In this document: positions 1 to 9,836 of the stretch, piece by piece
Numbering within the stretch: position 1 is the stretch's first letter
Layout: every line of letters begins with the position of its first letter
From: Actinomyces sp. ph3
GTDB taxonomy: Bacteria; Actinomycetota; Actinomycetes; Actinomycetales; Actinomycetaceae
Reading direction: 5' to 3'
NCBI RefSeq assembly: GCF_000308055.1
Contig: NZ_CAGY01000003.1
Location: 62,001 to 126,000 of the forward strand
Length of the DNA stretch: 64,000 bases
Notes under the pieces: generated by a model
What the model was told of the DNA's origin: nothing
Databases searched by the model: none
The model's input: the letters and a program-made list of their open reading frames with translations, nothing else
Made by a program: the position numbers and the translations under genes

Positions 1-1754
1 ACCCGACCGAGCACAAGCCAACGGTCGAGGTCGTCATGACCATCCTGCACGCGGGCGGTAAGTTCGGCGGTGGCGGTTACGCAGTTTCCGGCGGTCTTCA
101 CGGTGTGGGTATTTCGGTTGTGAATGCCTTGTCTACGCGTGTTGACACGGAGATTCGCAGGCAGGGATACGTATGGCGGATGTCCTTTGCTAACGGCGGC
201 CACCCCATTACCGAATTGGTTCGTGGTGAAGAAACCACTGAAACCGGAACGACGCAAACCTTCTACCCGGATCCCGAAATCTTTGAGACCACTGTCTTCG
301 ATTTCGAAACCCTGCGTCAGCGCTTCCAGCAGATGGCATTCCTCAACAAGGGACTGCGTATCACCCTGACTGATGAGCGCGAAACTGCCACGGATGAAGG
401 CGACGAAATCGCCGGAGACGAGCAGGCCTCGGAAGAAAAGCACAAGGGATTCCGCCAGGTTTCCTACATGTATGAGCACGGCCTGCGTGACTACGTGGAA
501 TACCTGGATTCGGCAAAGAAGATCGAAACGATCAACGCCGACATCATTGACTTCGAAGCGGAAAACGACGAAGGCACCATGAGCGTGGAAATTGCCATGC
601 AGTGGACCACGGCGTATTCCTCGTCGGTTCACACCTTCGCAAACACCATCAATACCACCGAAGGTGGCATGCACGAAGAAGGTTTCCGTACCGCGCTGAC
701 CTCCTTGGTGAACCGCTACGGCCGCGAAAAGGGCATCATCCGCGAGAAGGATGACAACCTGACCGGTGATGACGTGCGCGAAGGTCTGACGGCCGTTATT
801 TCGATCAAGCTCACCGAGCCCCAGTTCGAAGGCCAGACCAAGACCAAGCTGGGCAACACCGAAGCGCGAACCTTCGTTCAGCAGCAGGTTTACTCCAAGC
901 TCACCGACTGGTTTGATGCTCACCCGGCGGATGCCAAGGCCATTATTCAGAAGGGCCAGGCAGCTCAGGCTGCGCGTGTTGCCGCTCGAAAGGCACGCGA
1001 AGCTACTCGCCGTAAGGGCGTACTGGAGTCGGCCTCGATGCCCGGTAAGCTGCGCGACTGCTCTTCACGAGTTCCCGAAGAATGCGAAATCTTCATCGTC
1101 GAGGGTGACTCCGCAGGCGGCTCAGCCGTTGGCGGACGCGACCCCGAACACCAGGCGATTCTGCCGATCCGAGGCAAGATTTTGAACGTGGAAAAGGCTC
1201 GCCTGGACCGCGCACTGAGCTCGGATACGATTCGCTCCCTGATCACCGCATTCGGAACCGGAATCGGCGAAGACTTCGACCTGGCGAAACTGCGCTACGG
1301 CAAGATCGTCATCATGGCCGACGCCGACGTTGACGGTCAGCACATTGCAACCCTGTTGCTCACCCTGCTGTTCCGCTACATGCGTCCCCTGGTTGAACAG
1401 GGACACACCTTCATTGCTATGCCTCCGCTGTACCGCATCAAGTGGTCCAACGCAGAGCACGAATTTGCTTACTCAGACAAGGAACGCGACGAGATGCTTG
1501 CCGCGGGAGCCGCAGCAAATCGTAGGCTTCCCAAGGAAGGCGGCATCCAGCGCTACAAGGGTCTGGGTGAGATGAATGATCACGAGCTTTGGGAAACCAC
1601 CATGGATCCCGAGCACCGCATCCTCAAGCAGGTCACTCTCGAAGATGCAGCAGATGCCGATGAAACCTTCACCATCTTGATGGGCGACGACGTCGAGAGG
1701 CGCCGCACGTTTATCCAGCGCAACGCCACAGACGTGCGCTTCCTCGACATCTAA
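1..1754 (+). CDS. gyrB: DNA gyrase subunit B (5' end missing)
   Basis: ATPase subunit of DNA gyrase, which with GyrA introduces negative supercoils. The reading frame is open from base 3, so the start codon and the first part of the GHKL ATPase domain lie outside the window. Visible in order are the GGLHGVG ATP-lid motif near base 90, the transducer domain, the Toprim motif EGDSAGGSA near base 1100, the metal-binding DADVDGQHI near base 1320, and the C-terminal [10 protein letters not shown] near base 1550. The stop is followed 63 bases later by gyrA, the usual gyrBA order near the chromosomal origin. Identification is secure. Confidence 0.98.
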   Translation, partial: PTEHKPTVEVVMTILHAGGKFGGGGYAVSGGLHGVGISVVNALSTRVDTEIRRQGYVWRMSFANGGHPITELVRGEETTETGTTQTFYPDPEIFETTVFDFETLRQRFQQMAFLNKGLRITLTDERETATDEGDEIAGDEQASEEKHKGFRQVSYMYEHGLRDYVEYLDSAKKIETINADIIDFEAENDEGTMSVEIAMQWTTAYSSSVHTFANTINTTEGGMHEEGFRTALTSLVNRYGREKGIIREKDDNLTGDDVREGLTAVISIKLTEPQFEGQTKTKLGNTEARTFVQQQVYSKLTDWFDAHPADAKAIIQKGQAAQAARVAARKAREATRRKGVLESASMPGKLRDCSSRVPEECEIFIVEGDSAGGSAVGGRDPEHQAILPIRGKILNVEKARLDRALSSDTIRSLITAFGTGIGEDFDLAKLRYGKIVIMADADVDGQHIATLLLTLLFRYMRPLVEQGHTFIAMPPLYRIKWSNAEHEFAYSDKERDEMLAAGAAANRRLPKEGGIQRYKGLGEMNDHELWETTMDPEHRILKQVTLEDAADADETFTILMGDDVERRRTFIQRNATDVRFLDI

Positions 1755-1817
1755 AGCCCAGCGATGAGGCCACGACGCACGCGGCCTCGTCAGTAGAAAA
1801 CGAAACGAAGGACCAAA

Positions 1818-4424
1818 GTGAGCGACGAACAAACAGTCGATGCCGGACATATCCGCGACGTCGAACGTATTCGCCAGGTCGACCTGCAAAAGGAAATGCA
1901 GCGCTCCTACCTCGACTACGCCATGAGCGTTATTGTCGGACGCGCGCTGCCCGATGTTCGTGACGGACTCAAGCCCGTCCACCGCCGCATCCTCTACGCG
2001 ATGTACGACGGCGGTTACCGTCCCACCTCTTCATTCTCGAAGTCATCGCGCATCGTCGGTGACGTCATGGGTAACTACCACCCCCACGGCGACGCAGCGA
2101 TCTACGATGCACTTGCGCGCCTGGTGCAGCCCTGGTCGTTGCGCTACCCCTTGGTCGCCGGTCAGGGTAACTTCGGTACCCCCGGTAACCTGGGCCCCGC
2201 AGCACCTCGTTACACCGAATGTAAGATGGCCCCTCTGGCCATGGAAATGGTCCGCGACATCGACGAAGAATGCGTTGATTTCCAGGACAACTACGATGGC
2301 CGCAACCAGGAACCGACCATTCTTCCCTCGCGTTTCCCCAACGTCTTGGTCAATGGTTCGGAAGGTATCGCCGTCGGTATGGCGACCCGCATCCCCCCGC
2401 ACAACCTGCGTGAGGTTGCGCGCGGCGTGCAGTGGGCGCTTGAGCACCCCGAGGCCTCGCGAGAGGAACTCCTTGAGGCCCTCCTCAAGCTGATCCCCGG
2501 TCCCGACTTCCCAACGGGCGCAACCATTCTGGGACGTCGCGGAATTGAAGACGCATACCGTACGGGACGCGGTTCCATCACTCAGCGCGCGGTTGTCAAT
2601 GTGGAGGAAATCCACGGACGCCAGTGCCTGGTGGTCACCGAGCTTCCCTATCAGGTCAACCCCGACAACCTGGCTGACAAGATTGCTCAGCTGGTTCGTG
2701 ATGGCCAGATCCAGGGTATTGCGGATATTCGCGATGAGACTTCCGGCCGTACCGGTCAGCGACTGGTCATTGTCCTTAAGCGCGATGCAGTTGCCAAGGT
2801 CGTTCTGAACAACCTGTACAAGCGCACCTCGCTGCAGGAAAACTTCTCGGCGAACATGCTGGCCTTGGTCGACGGTGTGCCGCGAACCCTGTCGATTGAC
2901 GGTTTTATCCGCCATTGGGTTGCTCACCAGATCGATGTGATTGTTCGCCGCACGCAGTTCCGTCTGCGTAAGGCTCAAGAGCGTCTACACATTTTGAACG
3001 GATACCTCAAGGCCCTGGATGCATTGGACGAGGTCATTGCCTTGATCCGTCGTTCACCCACGGTTGATGAGGCACGTAGTGGCTTGATGGAGCTGCTCGA
3101 TGTCGATGAGATCCAAGCCGATGCAATTCTGGCCCTGCAGCTGCGCCGACTGGCAGCTCTGGAACGTCAGAAGATCTTGAATGAGCACGCCGAACTTCAG
3201 GCGCGCGTTGAAGATCTGCAGGATATTTTGGCTAAGCCTGAGCGTCAGCGCGCAATCATTTCCGAAGAACTTGGCGAAATCGTTGAGAAGTTCGGCGATG
3301 AGCGCCGTACCACCATCGTTCCCTTCGATGGGGAAATGTCGATGGAAGACCTTATCCCCGAAGAGGATGTTGTCGTCACCATCACCCGCGATGGCTTCGC
3401 AAAGCGCACCCGCACCGACAATTACCGTTCCCAGAAACGAGGCGGTAAGGGAGTTCGCGGAACCCAGCTGCGCGGCGATGACGTGGTTGAGCACTTCTTT
3501 GTCACGACCACGCACCACTGGTTGCTGTTCTTCACGAACCTTGGTCGCGTATACCGCGCGAAGGCCTACGAGATTCCCGAAGGCGGTCGTGATGCTAAGG
3601 GCCAGCACGTTGCAAATCTTCTGGCATTCCAGCCGGAAGAGCGCATTGCGCAGGTCTTGGCGATCCGCACCTACGAGGACGCACAGTACTTGGTGCTGGC
3701 AACGAAGTCCGGCCTCGTGAAGAAGACCCCGCTGGAGATGTACAACTCTCCGCGAAGCGGCGGCATCATTGCCGTTAACCTGCGTGAGGACGAAGAGGGC
3801 AAGCCGGATGAGCTGGTTTCGGCTCAGCTGGCTAATGCCGATGACGATCTGCTGCTGGTGTCTCGCGATGGTCAGGCCGTGCGCTTCGCCGCAACGGACG
3901 AGCAGCTGCGACCCATGGGTCGTTCGACCTCCGGCGTTCGCGGTATGAAGTTCCGTGGCGATGATGAGCTCTTGACCATGGATGTTCCTCGCGAGGGAAC
4001 GGACCTGCTGATTGTGACCGATTCCGGTTACGCCAAGCGCACTCCCATTGAGGAATACCCGACCAAGGGTCGTGGAACCATGGGTGTACGCGTGGGTCGT
4101 CTGGTTGAAGAGCGTGGCGGACTTGTTGGCGCGTTGGTTGTTGATCCTGAAGAAGACATCATGGTCATCACCGAGTCCGGCAAGCTTGTCCAGGTCAATG
4201 CCTCGGATGTGCGCCCGACTGCGCGTAACACCATGGGCGTCATCTTTGCTCGTCCCGATGAGAATGACCGAATCATTGCTGTGACTCGTAACCCCGAGCG
4301 CGACATTGATGAAGAAGAGTCCGAGGATGCGCAAACGCAGGACAATTCTTCGCAAAGTAATGACGAAACCCCTGCTGAGGATGTAGCGTCAGAGCATGAC
4401 GACTCACAGGAGGTCCAGGAATGA
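1818..4424 (+). CDS. gyrA: DNA gyrase subunit A
   Basis: Breakage-reunion subunit of gyrase, 868 aa, a normal length. It begins with GTG behind AAGGA. The catalytic tyrosine is Y132 in APRYTECKM. The quinolone-resistance region reads [10 protein letters not shown], so the residue equivalent to E. coli Ser83 is Ala93 while Asp97 (E. coli Asp87) is kept. The C-terminal third carries beta-pinwheel repeats and the GyrA-box-like QKRGGKG, and ends in an acidic, Ser/Asp/Glu-rich tail of about 45 residues. Its stop overlaps the next start by four bases (ATGA), so the DUF3566 gene is translationally coupled. Confidence 0.98.
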   Translation: MSDEQTVDAGHIRDVERIRQVDLQKEMQRSYLDYAMSVIVGRALPDVRDGLKPVHRRILYAMYDGGYRPTSSFSKSSRIVGDVMGNYHPHGDAAIYDALARLVQPWSLRYPLVAGQGNFGTPGNLGPAAPRYTECKMAPLAMEMVRDIDEECVDFQDNYDGRNQEPTILPSRFPNVLVNGSEGIAVGMATRIPPHNLREVARGVQWALEHPEASREELLEALLKLIPGPDFPTGATILGRRGIEDAYRTGRGSITQRAVVNVEEIHGRQCLVVTELPYQVNPDNLADKIAQLVRDGQIQGIADIRDETSGRTGQRLVIVLKRDAVAKVVLNNLYKRTSLQENFSANMLALVDGVPRTLSIDGFIRHWVAHQIDVIVRRTQFRLRKAQERLHILNGYLKALDALDEVIALIRRSPTVDEARSGLMELLDVDEIQADAILALQLRRLAALERQKILNEHAELQARVEDLQDILAKPERQRAIISEELGEIVEKFGDERRTTIVPFDGEMSMEDLIPEEDVVVTITRDGFAKRTRTDNYRSQKRGGKGVRGTQLRGDDVVEHFFVTTTHHWLLFFTNLGRVYRAKAYEIPEGGRDAKGQHVANLLAFQPEERIAQVLAIRTYEDAQYLVLATKSGLVKKTPLEMYNSPRSGGIIAVNLREDEEGKPDELVSAQLANADDDLLLVSRDGQAVRFAATDEQLRPMGRSTSGVRGMKFRGDDELLTMDVPREGTDLLIVTDSGYAKRTPIEEYPTKGRGTMGVRVGRLVEERGGLVGALVVDPEEDIMVITESGKLVQVNASDVRPTARNTMGVIFARPDENDRIIAVTRNPERDIDEEESEDAQTQDNSSQSNDETPAEDVASEHDDSQEVQE

Positions 4425-4813
4425 GTGATCACGCATCGAACGACCGCGATGACCTTCCCCGCCAGGTAGACCTCGCCATTGTGCGAGTGGACCCCTGGGG
4501 AGTCATGAAGGTTGCCTTCCTGCTCAGCGTGGCATTGGGTATCGCACTGGTCGTTGCAGTCATGATCCTGTGGCTCATGCTCAACGCTATGCATGTCTTC
4601 GCCTCAGCGGAAAGCTTCCTGCAGTCCATTGGTGCATCGCAGATGGTCTCCCTTCTGGATTACGTCAGGCTTCCGAAGGTCATGGCCTACACGACTCTCA
4701 TTGCGGTCATGAACGTTGTTCTGCTGACTGCACTGTCGGCTTTGGGAACCTTCCTGTACAACTTGGTCGCCTCGCTGGTCGGTGGCATCAAGGTGACACT
4801 GATGGATGAGTGA
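4421..4813 (+). CDS. DUF3566 transmembrane protein
   Basis: 130 aa actinobacterial membrane protein of unknown function that is commonly found directly after gyrA. It has two strong hydrophobic stretches, about residues 25-50 ([20 protein letters not shown]) and 85-115, joined by a soluble segment. The family's typical opening is visible ([20 protein letters not shown]). It is coupled to gyrA through an ATGA overlap and followed by a stem-loop at 4829-4863, so it closes the gyrase operon. No enzymatic motif is seen. Confidence 0.9.
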   Translation: MSDHASNDRDDLPRQVDLAIVRVDPWGVMKVAFLLSVALGIALVVAVMILWLMLNAMHVFASAESFLQSIGASQMVSLLDYVRLPKVMAYTTLIAVMNVVLLTALSALGTFLYNLVASLVGGIKVTLMDE

Positions 4814-4828
4814 GCTTTAAGTTCCACT

Positions 4829-4863
4829 GTGTGGGGGTTGGTGCGCGGCACCGACCCCCACAC
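4829..4863 (+). terminator. Stem-loop after gyrA-DUF3566
   Basis: Fourteen-base stem (GTGGGGGTTGGTGC with GCACCGACCCCCAC, one G-U pair) about 17 bases after the DUF3566 stop. There is no T-tract, as is often the case in high-G+C actinobacteria. Confidence 0.6.
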
Positions 4864-4876
4864 GTGTATTCAGGCC

Positions 4877-4913
4877 GTTCTTACGGTGGTTCAATGGTGT
4901 TCTTACGGCGGTT
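4877..4913 (+). repeat. Two 15-base direct repeats, 22-base period
   Basis: GTTCTTACGGTGGTT at 4877 and GTTCTTACGGCGGTT at 4899 differ at one base and lie 22 bases apart, about two helical turns. They sit between the gyrase terminator and the tRNA-Ile promoter. Function unknown. Confidence 0.55.
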
Positions 4914-4960
4914 TAACACGGTGATCACTAATGAGTGGGCGACGTCACCAGAAAACAATT

Positions 4961-4989
4961 TTGCGTGAGTCACCATGCGCATGTACTAT
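4961..4989 (+). promoter_or_regulatory. Promoter of the tRNA-Ile/tRNA-Ala cluster
   Basis: TTGCGT (4961-4966), a 17-base spacer, then TACTAT (4984-4989), about 28 bases before the mature tRNA-Ile. A standard sigma-70/SigA-type layout. Confidence 0.6.
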
Positions 4990-5016
4990 TTAACGCGTGC
5001 CTTTCGGCATGGCAAT

Positions 5017-5093
5017 GGGCCTATAGCTCAGTAGGTTAGAGCGCAGTCCTGATAAGACTGAGGTCGGTGGTTCGAGCCCACCTAGGCCCACCA
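5017..5093 (+). tRNA. tRNA-Ile (GAT)
   Basis: Cloverleaf with acceptor arms GGGCCTA and TAGGCCC, anticodon stem CAGTC/GACTG and loop CTGATAA, giving anticodon GAT at 5051-5053. The T-loop is TTCGAGC. CCA is encoded (5091-5093). It is followed by a small peptide gene and tRNA-Ala, an arrangement common after gyrA in actinobacteria. Confidence 0.97.
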
Positions 5094-5122
5094 TCCGCAG
5101 GAACAATTGAGCGGAGGCTCCC

Positions 5123-5260
5123 ATGAAGAAGTTTGTGAAAACTCTTTCGCTAGTGGCATGTGCTGCTGTTGTGGGGCTCGTGATCCGGCAGGTCTGCCAG
5201 GATCTTTCCGACAATGAGGAACTGTGGACATCCGTTACGGATGACATCTCGCAGGCGTAA
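5123..5260 (+). CDS. DLW-39-like small peptide
   Basis: 45 aa peptide lying between tRNA-Ile and tRNA-Ala, the place where the actinobacterial DLW-39 family is found. It opens with a basic MKKFVK stretch, has one hydrophobic segment (residues about 6-22, LSLVACAAVVGLVIRQV), then an acidic half containing NEELW where the family name motif is DLW. The start is set by GCGGAGG seven bases upstream. Function is unknown. The family call rests on position, size and the xLW motif, not on a search. Confidence 0.75.
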   Translation: MKKFVKTLSLVACAAVVGLVIRQVCQDLSDNEELWTSVTDDISQA

Positions 5261-5278
5261 GCTTGGGGGAACCCCTTT

Positions 5279-5351
5279 GGGGCTATGGCGCAATTGGTAG
5301 CGCACCTGCTTTGCAAGCAGGGGGTTACGGGTTCGAGTCCCGTTAGCTCCA
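5279..5351 (+). tRNA. tRNA-Ala (TGC)
   Basis: Acceptor arms GGGGCTA and TAGCTCC, anticodon stem CCTGC/GCAGG with loop TTTGCAA, giving anticodon TGC at 5312-5314. T-loop TTCGAGT. CCA is not encoded. Confidence 0.97.
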
Positions 5352-5356
5352 CAACC

Positions 5357-5385
5357 AAAGGTCCAGCTTCGGCTGGGCCTTTTTG
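5357..5385 (+). terminator. Rho-independent terminator after tRNA-Ala
   Basis: AAAGGTCCAGC, TTCG loop, GCTGGGCCTTT, continuing into a T-run. Ends the tRNA-Ile/peptide/tRNA-Ala transcript. Confidence 0.85.
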
Positions 5386-5436
5386 TTATGCGCGGGGTAG
5401 ATCGGTCGAGGCGCCAAGGTGTAGGGCTAGGAGCCC

Positions 5437-6612
5437 TCAGCCCGCGATCAACAGCGCACCCTGATCGATGCGCACAGCAACCTTCGCGCTGCGGCCAATG
5501 GCATCCCCATCGACCTCAACAATCGCAGGTTGGTCCAGTTCAAGCTCGCACTCGCGTACCTGCCTGATCGAGAGGTCGGCAGGGGAGACAGGCGTATTGA
5601 CCGGGGGAAGTCCAAGGCTCTGACTGAAGACTTTCAAGGACAGATCTGCCCAACCGACCAAACCAGCCTGCGTATCCACAGCGATGACATCAAGCAATCC
5701 GTCATGCAATGAGGCCTCGGGAGCCAAGGTGATCACCGGTAGATCTCCGCAGTTCGCAAAGAGTACGCAACGAGCGGTGAACTCCGAAGAATCATCCCCA
5801 CCTTGAGAATCTTGTCCACGAAGGCGAGCACCCATGCGAGGGACATCCAGTGAATTAATTGCCGAAAGTACGTAAGCCGCCCAGCCGATGTTCTTCTTCA
5901 GTTCAGGATCCGTCTTCGACATGGTCTCACCATCGAAGCCCATCCCAGCCAAGGTCACAAAGGGGAATTCATCGTCTAAGGCCAGCGCGGCCTCGTCAGA
6001 GGAGGAAGGATGCGAGGAGGTTACGCCAGCGAGCAGCTTTCCTTCGCAGGGAAGGTCAAAGCGCTCCTCGGGATCAACCATGCGAAGCCACGCGAGATCA
6101 ACCCGGTGGGTCGATTCCCCAAGCGCAACCGCTAGTGCATCAAGAGGGGAGTCCAGTGGAAGCCCAAGATTACGGGCCAAAACGTTGCCAGTGCCCTCGG
6201 GAAGGATACCCATGCGCACACCGGTGTGGGCCAAGCCCGCGGCTACAGCGCGAACTGTTCCGTCTCCGCCAGCGGCAATGACATGCGTTGCGCCAGCGCG
6301 TACAGCCTTGCGTGCCTGAGAAACACCGGGATCAGCAATGGTCGTCTCAATGAAGTGAATGTCACGCACGCCAAGCGCCCGCGCATCCAGTGTCAGGGAG
6401 TTGCGAAATTCCTGCGGATCGTCATGCTTGGAAGGATTAAAAACCACCCAGGGGCGAATGTTTTCGGCGATGCTCGGGGGCAGTGAAATTGCCGAACGAT
6501 GCGCGCGACGTGACCGTGACTGAATGAAGTACTTAGCACCTGCTGTAACGCCTGCTCCGGCAATTCCAGCGAGCGCGATCAGGTACGGTGACGGTGCACG
6601 AAACTTTCGCAT
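5437..6612 (-). CDS. Diacylglycerol/lipid kinase family protein
   Basis: 391 aa DAGK/LCB5-type lipid kinase, expected to phosphorylate a lipid hydroxyl with ATP. An N-terminal hydrophobic segment (about residues 9-30) should anchor it to the membrane. The nucleotide-binding motif GGDGT is at 115-119 and the second conserved block GILPEGTGN at 135-143. ATG at 6612 is chosen because homology-like sequence starts there and TACACT lies exactly six bases upstream, as in a leaderless transcript. The frame stays open further upstream, but that part is antisense to serS and not protein-like. The gene diverges from serS. The exact lipid substrate cannot be told. Confidence 0.88.
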   Translation of the reverse strand: MRKFRAPSPYLIALAGIAGAGVTAGAKYFIQSRSRRAHRSAISLPPSIAENIRPWVVFNPSKHDDPQEFRNSLTLDARALGVRDIHFIETTIADPGVSQARKAVRAGATHVIAAGGDGTVRAVAAGLAHTGVRMGILPEGTGNVLARNLGLPLDSPLDALAVALGESTHRVDLAWLRMVDPEERFDLPCEGKLLAGVTSSHPSSSDEAALALDDEFPFVTLAGMGFDGETMSKTDPELKKNIGWAAYVLSAINSLDVPRMGARLRGQDSQGGDDSSEFTARCVLFANCGDLPVITLAPEASLHDGLLDVIAVDTQAGLVGWADLSLKVFSQSLGLPPVNTPVSPADLSIRQVRECELELDQPAIVEVDGDAIGRSAKVAVRIDQGALLIAG

Positions 6613-6618
6613 ACTCAA

Positions 6619-6624
6619 AGTGTA
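6619..6624 (-). promoter_or_regulatory. Leaderless-type -10 box of the lipid kinase gene
   Basis: TACACT on the minus strand, exactly six bases before the ATG at 6612. Confidence 0.5.
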
Positions 6625-6680
6625 AAGGGCACTGAGCCCACAGCACAGACATTTGTCGGCACTGACGTGCTTCAGTGAAC

Positions 6681-6686
6681 TAAGAT
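6681..6686 (+). promoter_or_regulatory. Leaderless-type -10 box of serS
   Basis: TAAGAT, six bases (GGCCCC) before the serS ATG. There is no Shine-Dalgarno sequence. Confidence 0.5.
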
Positions 6687-6692
6687 GGCCCC

Positions 6693-7973
6693 ATGATTGA
6701 TGTGCGTTCACTGCGTGAAAACCCTGAGCCCGCACGCGCCTCACAGCGCGCTCGCGGAGCTGATCCCGCCCTTGTTGACCAGATTCTTGAAGCCGACGTT
6801 GCCCGTCGCGAGGCCCTCCAGAACTTTGAGGCCCTGCGCGCGACGCAAAAAGAGGTGTCCAAGTCCGTGGGTCGCGCATCCAAGGAAGAACGCCCCGCCA
6901 TTCTTGCGCAGGCGAAGGAACTTGCCGATGAGGTGAAGGCAGCCGAGGCCGCTGCAAACGCTGCCGATGCCGAGGCCGATCGCCTGGCCCGCCTGCTCCC
7001 GAACCTGGTCCTCGACGGAGTCCCCGTTGGCGGCGAGGATGACTACGTTGTCCTGCGCCACGCAGGCCCGGAGCGTCGTGACTTTGCCGCCGAAGGCTTC
7101 GAACCCCAGGACCACTTGGCACTGGGCGAAGGTCTGGATGCGATCGACACCAAGCGCGGCGCGAAGGTTTCTGGCGCACGCTTCTACTACCTCAAGGGAA
7201 TTGGTGCCCGCCTCGAACTGGCTCTGATGACCATGGCCATGGACCAGGCACTTGCCAACGGCTTCGTGCCCATGATGACCCCGACCTTGGTGACCCCGCA
7301 GGTTATGGGCGGTACCGGCTTCCTCAACGAGCACTCCGAAGAGATTTACTACCTGCCCGCTGATGACCTGTACCTCACGGGTACCTCCGAGGTCGCACTC
7401 GCCGGCTACCACGCTGATGAGATCCTTGATCTGTCGGATGGCCCCAAGCGCTACATGGGTTGGTCGACCTGCTACCGTCGTGAAGCCGGTTCAGCCGGTA
7501 AGGATACTCGCGGCATCATCCGCGTCCACCAGTTCAACAAGGCTGAGATGTTCTCTTACTGCCGTCCCGAGGATGCAGAAGAAGAGCACGCACGCTTCCT
7601 GGCTTGGGAAGAAGAGATGCTGGCCAAGGTTGAGCTGCCCTACCGCGTGATCGACACAGCCGCTGGTGACCTGGGTACTTCTGCCGCTCGTAAGTTTGAC
7701 TGCGAGGCCTGGCTGCCCACTCAGGAACGCTACATGGAGGTCACCTCGACCTCGAATTGCACGACCTTCCAGGCACGTCGACTGGGTATCCGTGAGCGTC
7801 GCGAAGATGGCATGACCGCTGTCGCAACCCTCAATGGCACCCTTGCTACGACCCGTTGGCTGGTTGCAATCCTTGAGAACCACCAGCAGGCCGATGGCTC
7901 AATCTACGTTCCCGAAGCAATGCGCCCCTACCTGGGTGGCCTCGAGGTTCTTGAGCCCGTTGCCGCAAAGTAA
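6693..7973 (+). CDS. serS: Seryl-tRNA synthetase
   Basis: Class II synthetase that charges tRNA-Ser; 426 aa is typical. The N-terminal coiled-coil arm that grips the tRNA variable arm covers about residues 25-105 (alanine/glutamate-rich). Motif 2 is seen around [15 protein letters not shown] followed by [10 protein letters not shown], and motif 3 as [15 protein letters not shown] near the C-terminus. A T-G-T-S-E serine-site block (LTGTSEVAL) is present. A HAD phosphatase gene starts nine bases after the stop, so the two are probably cotranscribed. Identification is secure. Confidence 0.98.
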   Translation: MIDVRSLRENPEPARASQRARGADPALVDQILEADVARREALQNFEALRATQKEVSKSVGRASKEERPAILAQAKELADEVKAAEAAANAADAEADRLARLLPNLVLDGVPVGGEDDYVVLRHAGPERRDFAAEGFEPQDHLALGEGLDAIDTKRGAKVSGARFYYLKGIGARLELALMTMAMDQALANGFVPMMTPTLVTPQVMGGTGFLNEHSEEIYYLPADDLYLTGTSEVALAGYHADEILDLSDGPKRYMGWSTCYRREAGSAGKDTRGIIRVHQFNKAEMFSYCRPEDAEEEHARFLAWEEEMLAKVELPYRVIDTAAGDLGTSAARKFDCEAWLPTQERYMEVTSTSNCTTFQARRLGIRERREDGMTAVATLNGTLATTRWLVAILENHQQADGSIYVPEAMRPYLGGLEVLEPVAAK

Positions 7974-7982
7974 CGAGGCTGC

Positions 7983-8891
7983 GTGACCAGCTACTTAACG
8001 GCGCCGCTGAGCGGTGAAGCCCCTCGTCCTTTCGAGGAGCTGGTGGGGGAGGCGCTTAATGCGCTTCCTTCCACTTTCCCGCGTGATATCACGCAGGTGA
8101 TGGTCGCCTTGGACATCGATGGGACGATTTTGAGTCCCAGCGGTGCCAGCGCACAGGTCGTTGAAGCGATTGCGGCGCTGAGTCGCGCCGGTGCGCAGGT
8201 CGTTATCGCGACAGGCCGCTCAATGGGCGCGGTCCTGCCCGTTCTCCCGCTGCTGGGCTTCCGCCGCGGGTGGATTGTCGCTTCTAACGGCGCGATCCTT
8301 GCTCGCGTTCACGAGGCCGGTTATGAAATTGTGCATCGCCACGAGTTTTCCCCCGCTGAGGTCATCGACGAGGCGTTGAAGACTCTTCCGCAGGCACGTT
8401 TCGCGGTTGAGGACCGACAGCTGCGCTTGGTTTCAACCGGCTTCCCCGAAGGGGAAATCGTTGAGGATACCAAGTTGGTGAGCGTTGATGAACTCAAAGC
8501 GATGCGCACGCCGAAGCTCGTCATTCGCGAACCTGCGCTGGACCGTGACACCTTTGAAGGTATCTTGTGCGCTTTACCCTTTGCGAAGACTCACGAGGTT
8601 TTCGTCGGCTGGACCTCGTGGGCAGATGTCAGCGCACTCGGCGTAACGAAAGCCAGCGGGCTTGATGAACTCCGACGGGATCTCTCGCTTCCCGTTGAAG
8701 GAACTGTCGCTATTGGCGATGGCACAAATGACATCGCCATGATTCAATGGGCGGCCTTTGGGGTTGCCATGGGCGGTGCCACAGACGAGGTTCGCATTCA
8801 CAGTGATTTCGTTGCAGCGGCTGTTGAAAATGATGGCGCGGCCGCCGTCATGCAGGCAATTTTGCGCTGGTGCGCAGCCACGGCCTCGTGA
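7983..8891 (+). CDS. Cof-type HAD hydrolase
   Basis: 302 aa phosphatase of the Cof/SupH subfamily (HAD class IIB), usually acting on sugar phosphates or nucleotides. Motif I is VALDIDGTIL with nucleophile Asp44 and acid/base Asp46, motif II is the threonine in VIATGRS, and motif IV is GDGTNDIAM near residue 245. About 35 residues precede motif I. The GTG start follows GAGG and lies nine bases behind serS, so the two form an operon; HAD genes are often found next to serS in actinobacteria. The substrate is unknown. Confidence 0.88.
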   Translation: MTSYLTAPLSGEAPRPFEELVGEALNALPSTFPRDITQVMVALDIDGTILSPSGASAQVVEAIAALSRAGAQVVIATGRSMGAVLPVLPLLGFRRGWIVASNGAILARVHEAGYEIVHRHEFSPAEVIDEALKTLPQARFAVEDRQLRLVSTGFPEGEIVEDTKLVSVDELKAMRTPKLVIREPALDRDTFEGILCALPFAKTHEVFVGWTSWADVSALGVTKASGLDELRRDLSLPVEGTVAIGDGTNDIAMIQWAAFGVAMGGATDEVRIHSDFVAAAVENDGAAAVMQAILRWCAATAS

Positions 8892-8907
8892 ATGCTGGGA
8901 AAACCGC

Positions 8908-8913
8908 TACGAT
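8908..8913 (+). promoter_or_regulatory. Leaderless-type -10 box of the DUF5926 gene
   Basis: TACGAT, six bases (AGCCCC) before the ATG at 8920. Confidence 0.5.
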
Positions 8914-8919
8914 AGCCCC

Positions 8920-9801
8920 ATGGGAAAAGCCTCACGTCGTAAAAAAGTAGCAGTTAGCGCAGATCGCCCGGCATACCGCCCCCCGATCCCCTTCGTGGAA
9001 CGTCCTTTTGAAGGACTTCCCAACGAAGTCGAACTTGTCGCAATGCGCGAAATCATCCCCTGCGCAACGCTGAGCGGTCGCACCACTGAAGAACACGGCG
9101 GTGCAGACTTCGACATCGTTACCCTGCTGCCCGATGGCCATCCCGCAATGATTCGCCCCGATGGACATATCCTTGTTGGCCTGCAGACTCGTTCGAACTC
9201 GGGCGATCTCTCACACGACGTTGCGGCGGCTCTTCTTGCTGCTCTTCAAGCACAGTCCGACGGTGTTGACGGCGTCATCGACATTGATGTGCGCGAACCC
9301 GCCCCTCGCCTTCAGGACATTGTTGATCCGAAGGCATTTGGCGATATGGAGATCGTTGCCGATTTCGGTTATTGGTTCGACCCGAATCAGGAACTCACCC
9401 CCGAAATGCGAGATGCTCTTGAGCAAAACCGCGCCGACGTTGTTCCTACCGCTGCAGTGCCCGGTACAGAAGGCATGTACTGGTGCGAAATGAACCGCAA
9501 CTTCGTTCGCTACGTGTCTGCTGCCCCCGAACACAAGCTTTTTGATGCGCTTGCTCGCCTACAGGCAGCTGGAAATGCCCGATTGGGAGAAGGCTCCCGT
9601 TTCGTCGGTGCATTCCGCGCATGCGGTCTGGCAATTCCGGTTTTTGAGCTCGCTGAAGGCGCTTCGGCAGAAGATGTTGCCGCCGATGCAAAGGCTCTTG
9701 TGGAAAACGTTGAGAAGGCACTGAAGGAAACCACCCCGCTGAGTGCAGACGAACGTCGCGCACGCCAGGGCCTCGTTTCCCGCCAGGTCACGATTCGCTA
9801 A
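8920..9801 (+). CDS. DUF5926 family protein
   Basis: 293 aa soluble actinobacterial protein of unknown function. It starts with the lysine/arginine-rich MGKASRRKK typical of this family and contains conserved-looking blocks PFVERPFEGLPNEVELVAMRE and CEMNRNFVRYV. No signal peptide, membrane helix or known catalytic motif is seen. ATG at 8920 is preferred over upstream in-frame codons because those overlap the HAD gene and because TACGAT lies six bases before it. The family name is from memory of the N-terminal and central motifs, not a search. Confidence 0.75.
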   Translation: MGKASRRKKVAVSADRPAYRPPIPFVERPFEGLPNEVELVAMREIIPCATLSGRTTEEHGGADFDIVTLLPDGHPAMIRPDGHILVGLQTRSNSGDLSHDVAAALLAALQAQSDGVDGVIDIDVREPAPRLQDIVDPKAFGDMEIVADFGYWFDPNQELTPEMRDALEQNRADVVPTAAVPGTEGMYWCEMNRNFVRYVSAAPEHKLFDALARLQAAGNARLGEGSRFVGAFRACGLAIPVFELAEGASAEDVAADAKALVENVEKALKETTPLSADERRARQGLVSRQVTIR

Positions 9802-9824
9802 GGAAAGGCGGCACTTGAGCGGGA

Positions 9825-9830
9825 TAGACT
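9825..9830 (+). promoter_or_regulatory. Leaderless-type -10 box of the glycosyltransferase gene
   Basis: TAGACT, six bases (AACAGA) before the GTG at 9837. Confidence 0.5.
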
Positions 9831-9836
9831 AACAGA

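Noticed and set aside
6613-7179. N-terminal extension of the lipid kinase gene
   Set aside because: The frame is open to 7179, but the added part is antisense to serS and Arg/Pro/Ser-rich; a good start with a -10 box lies at 6612.
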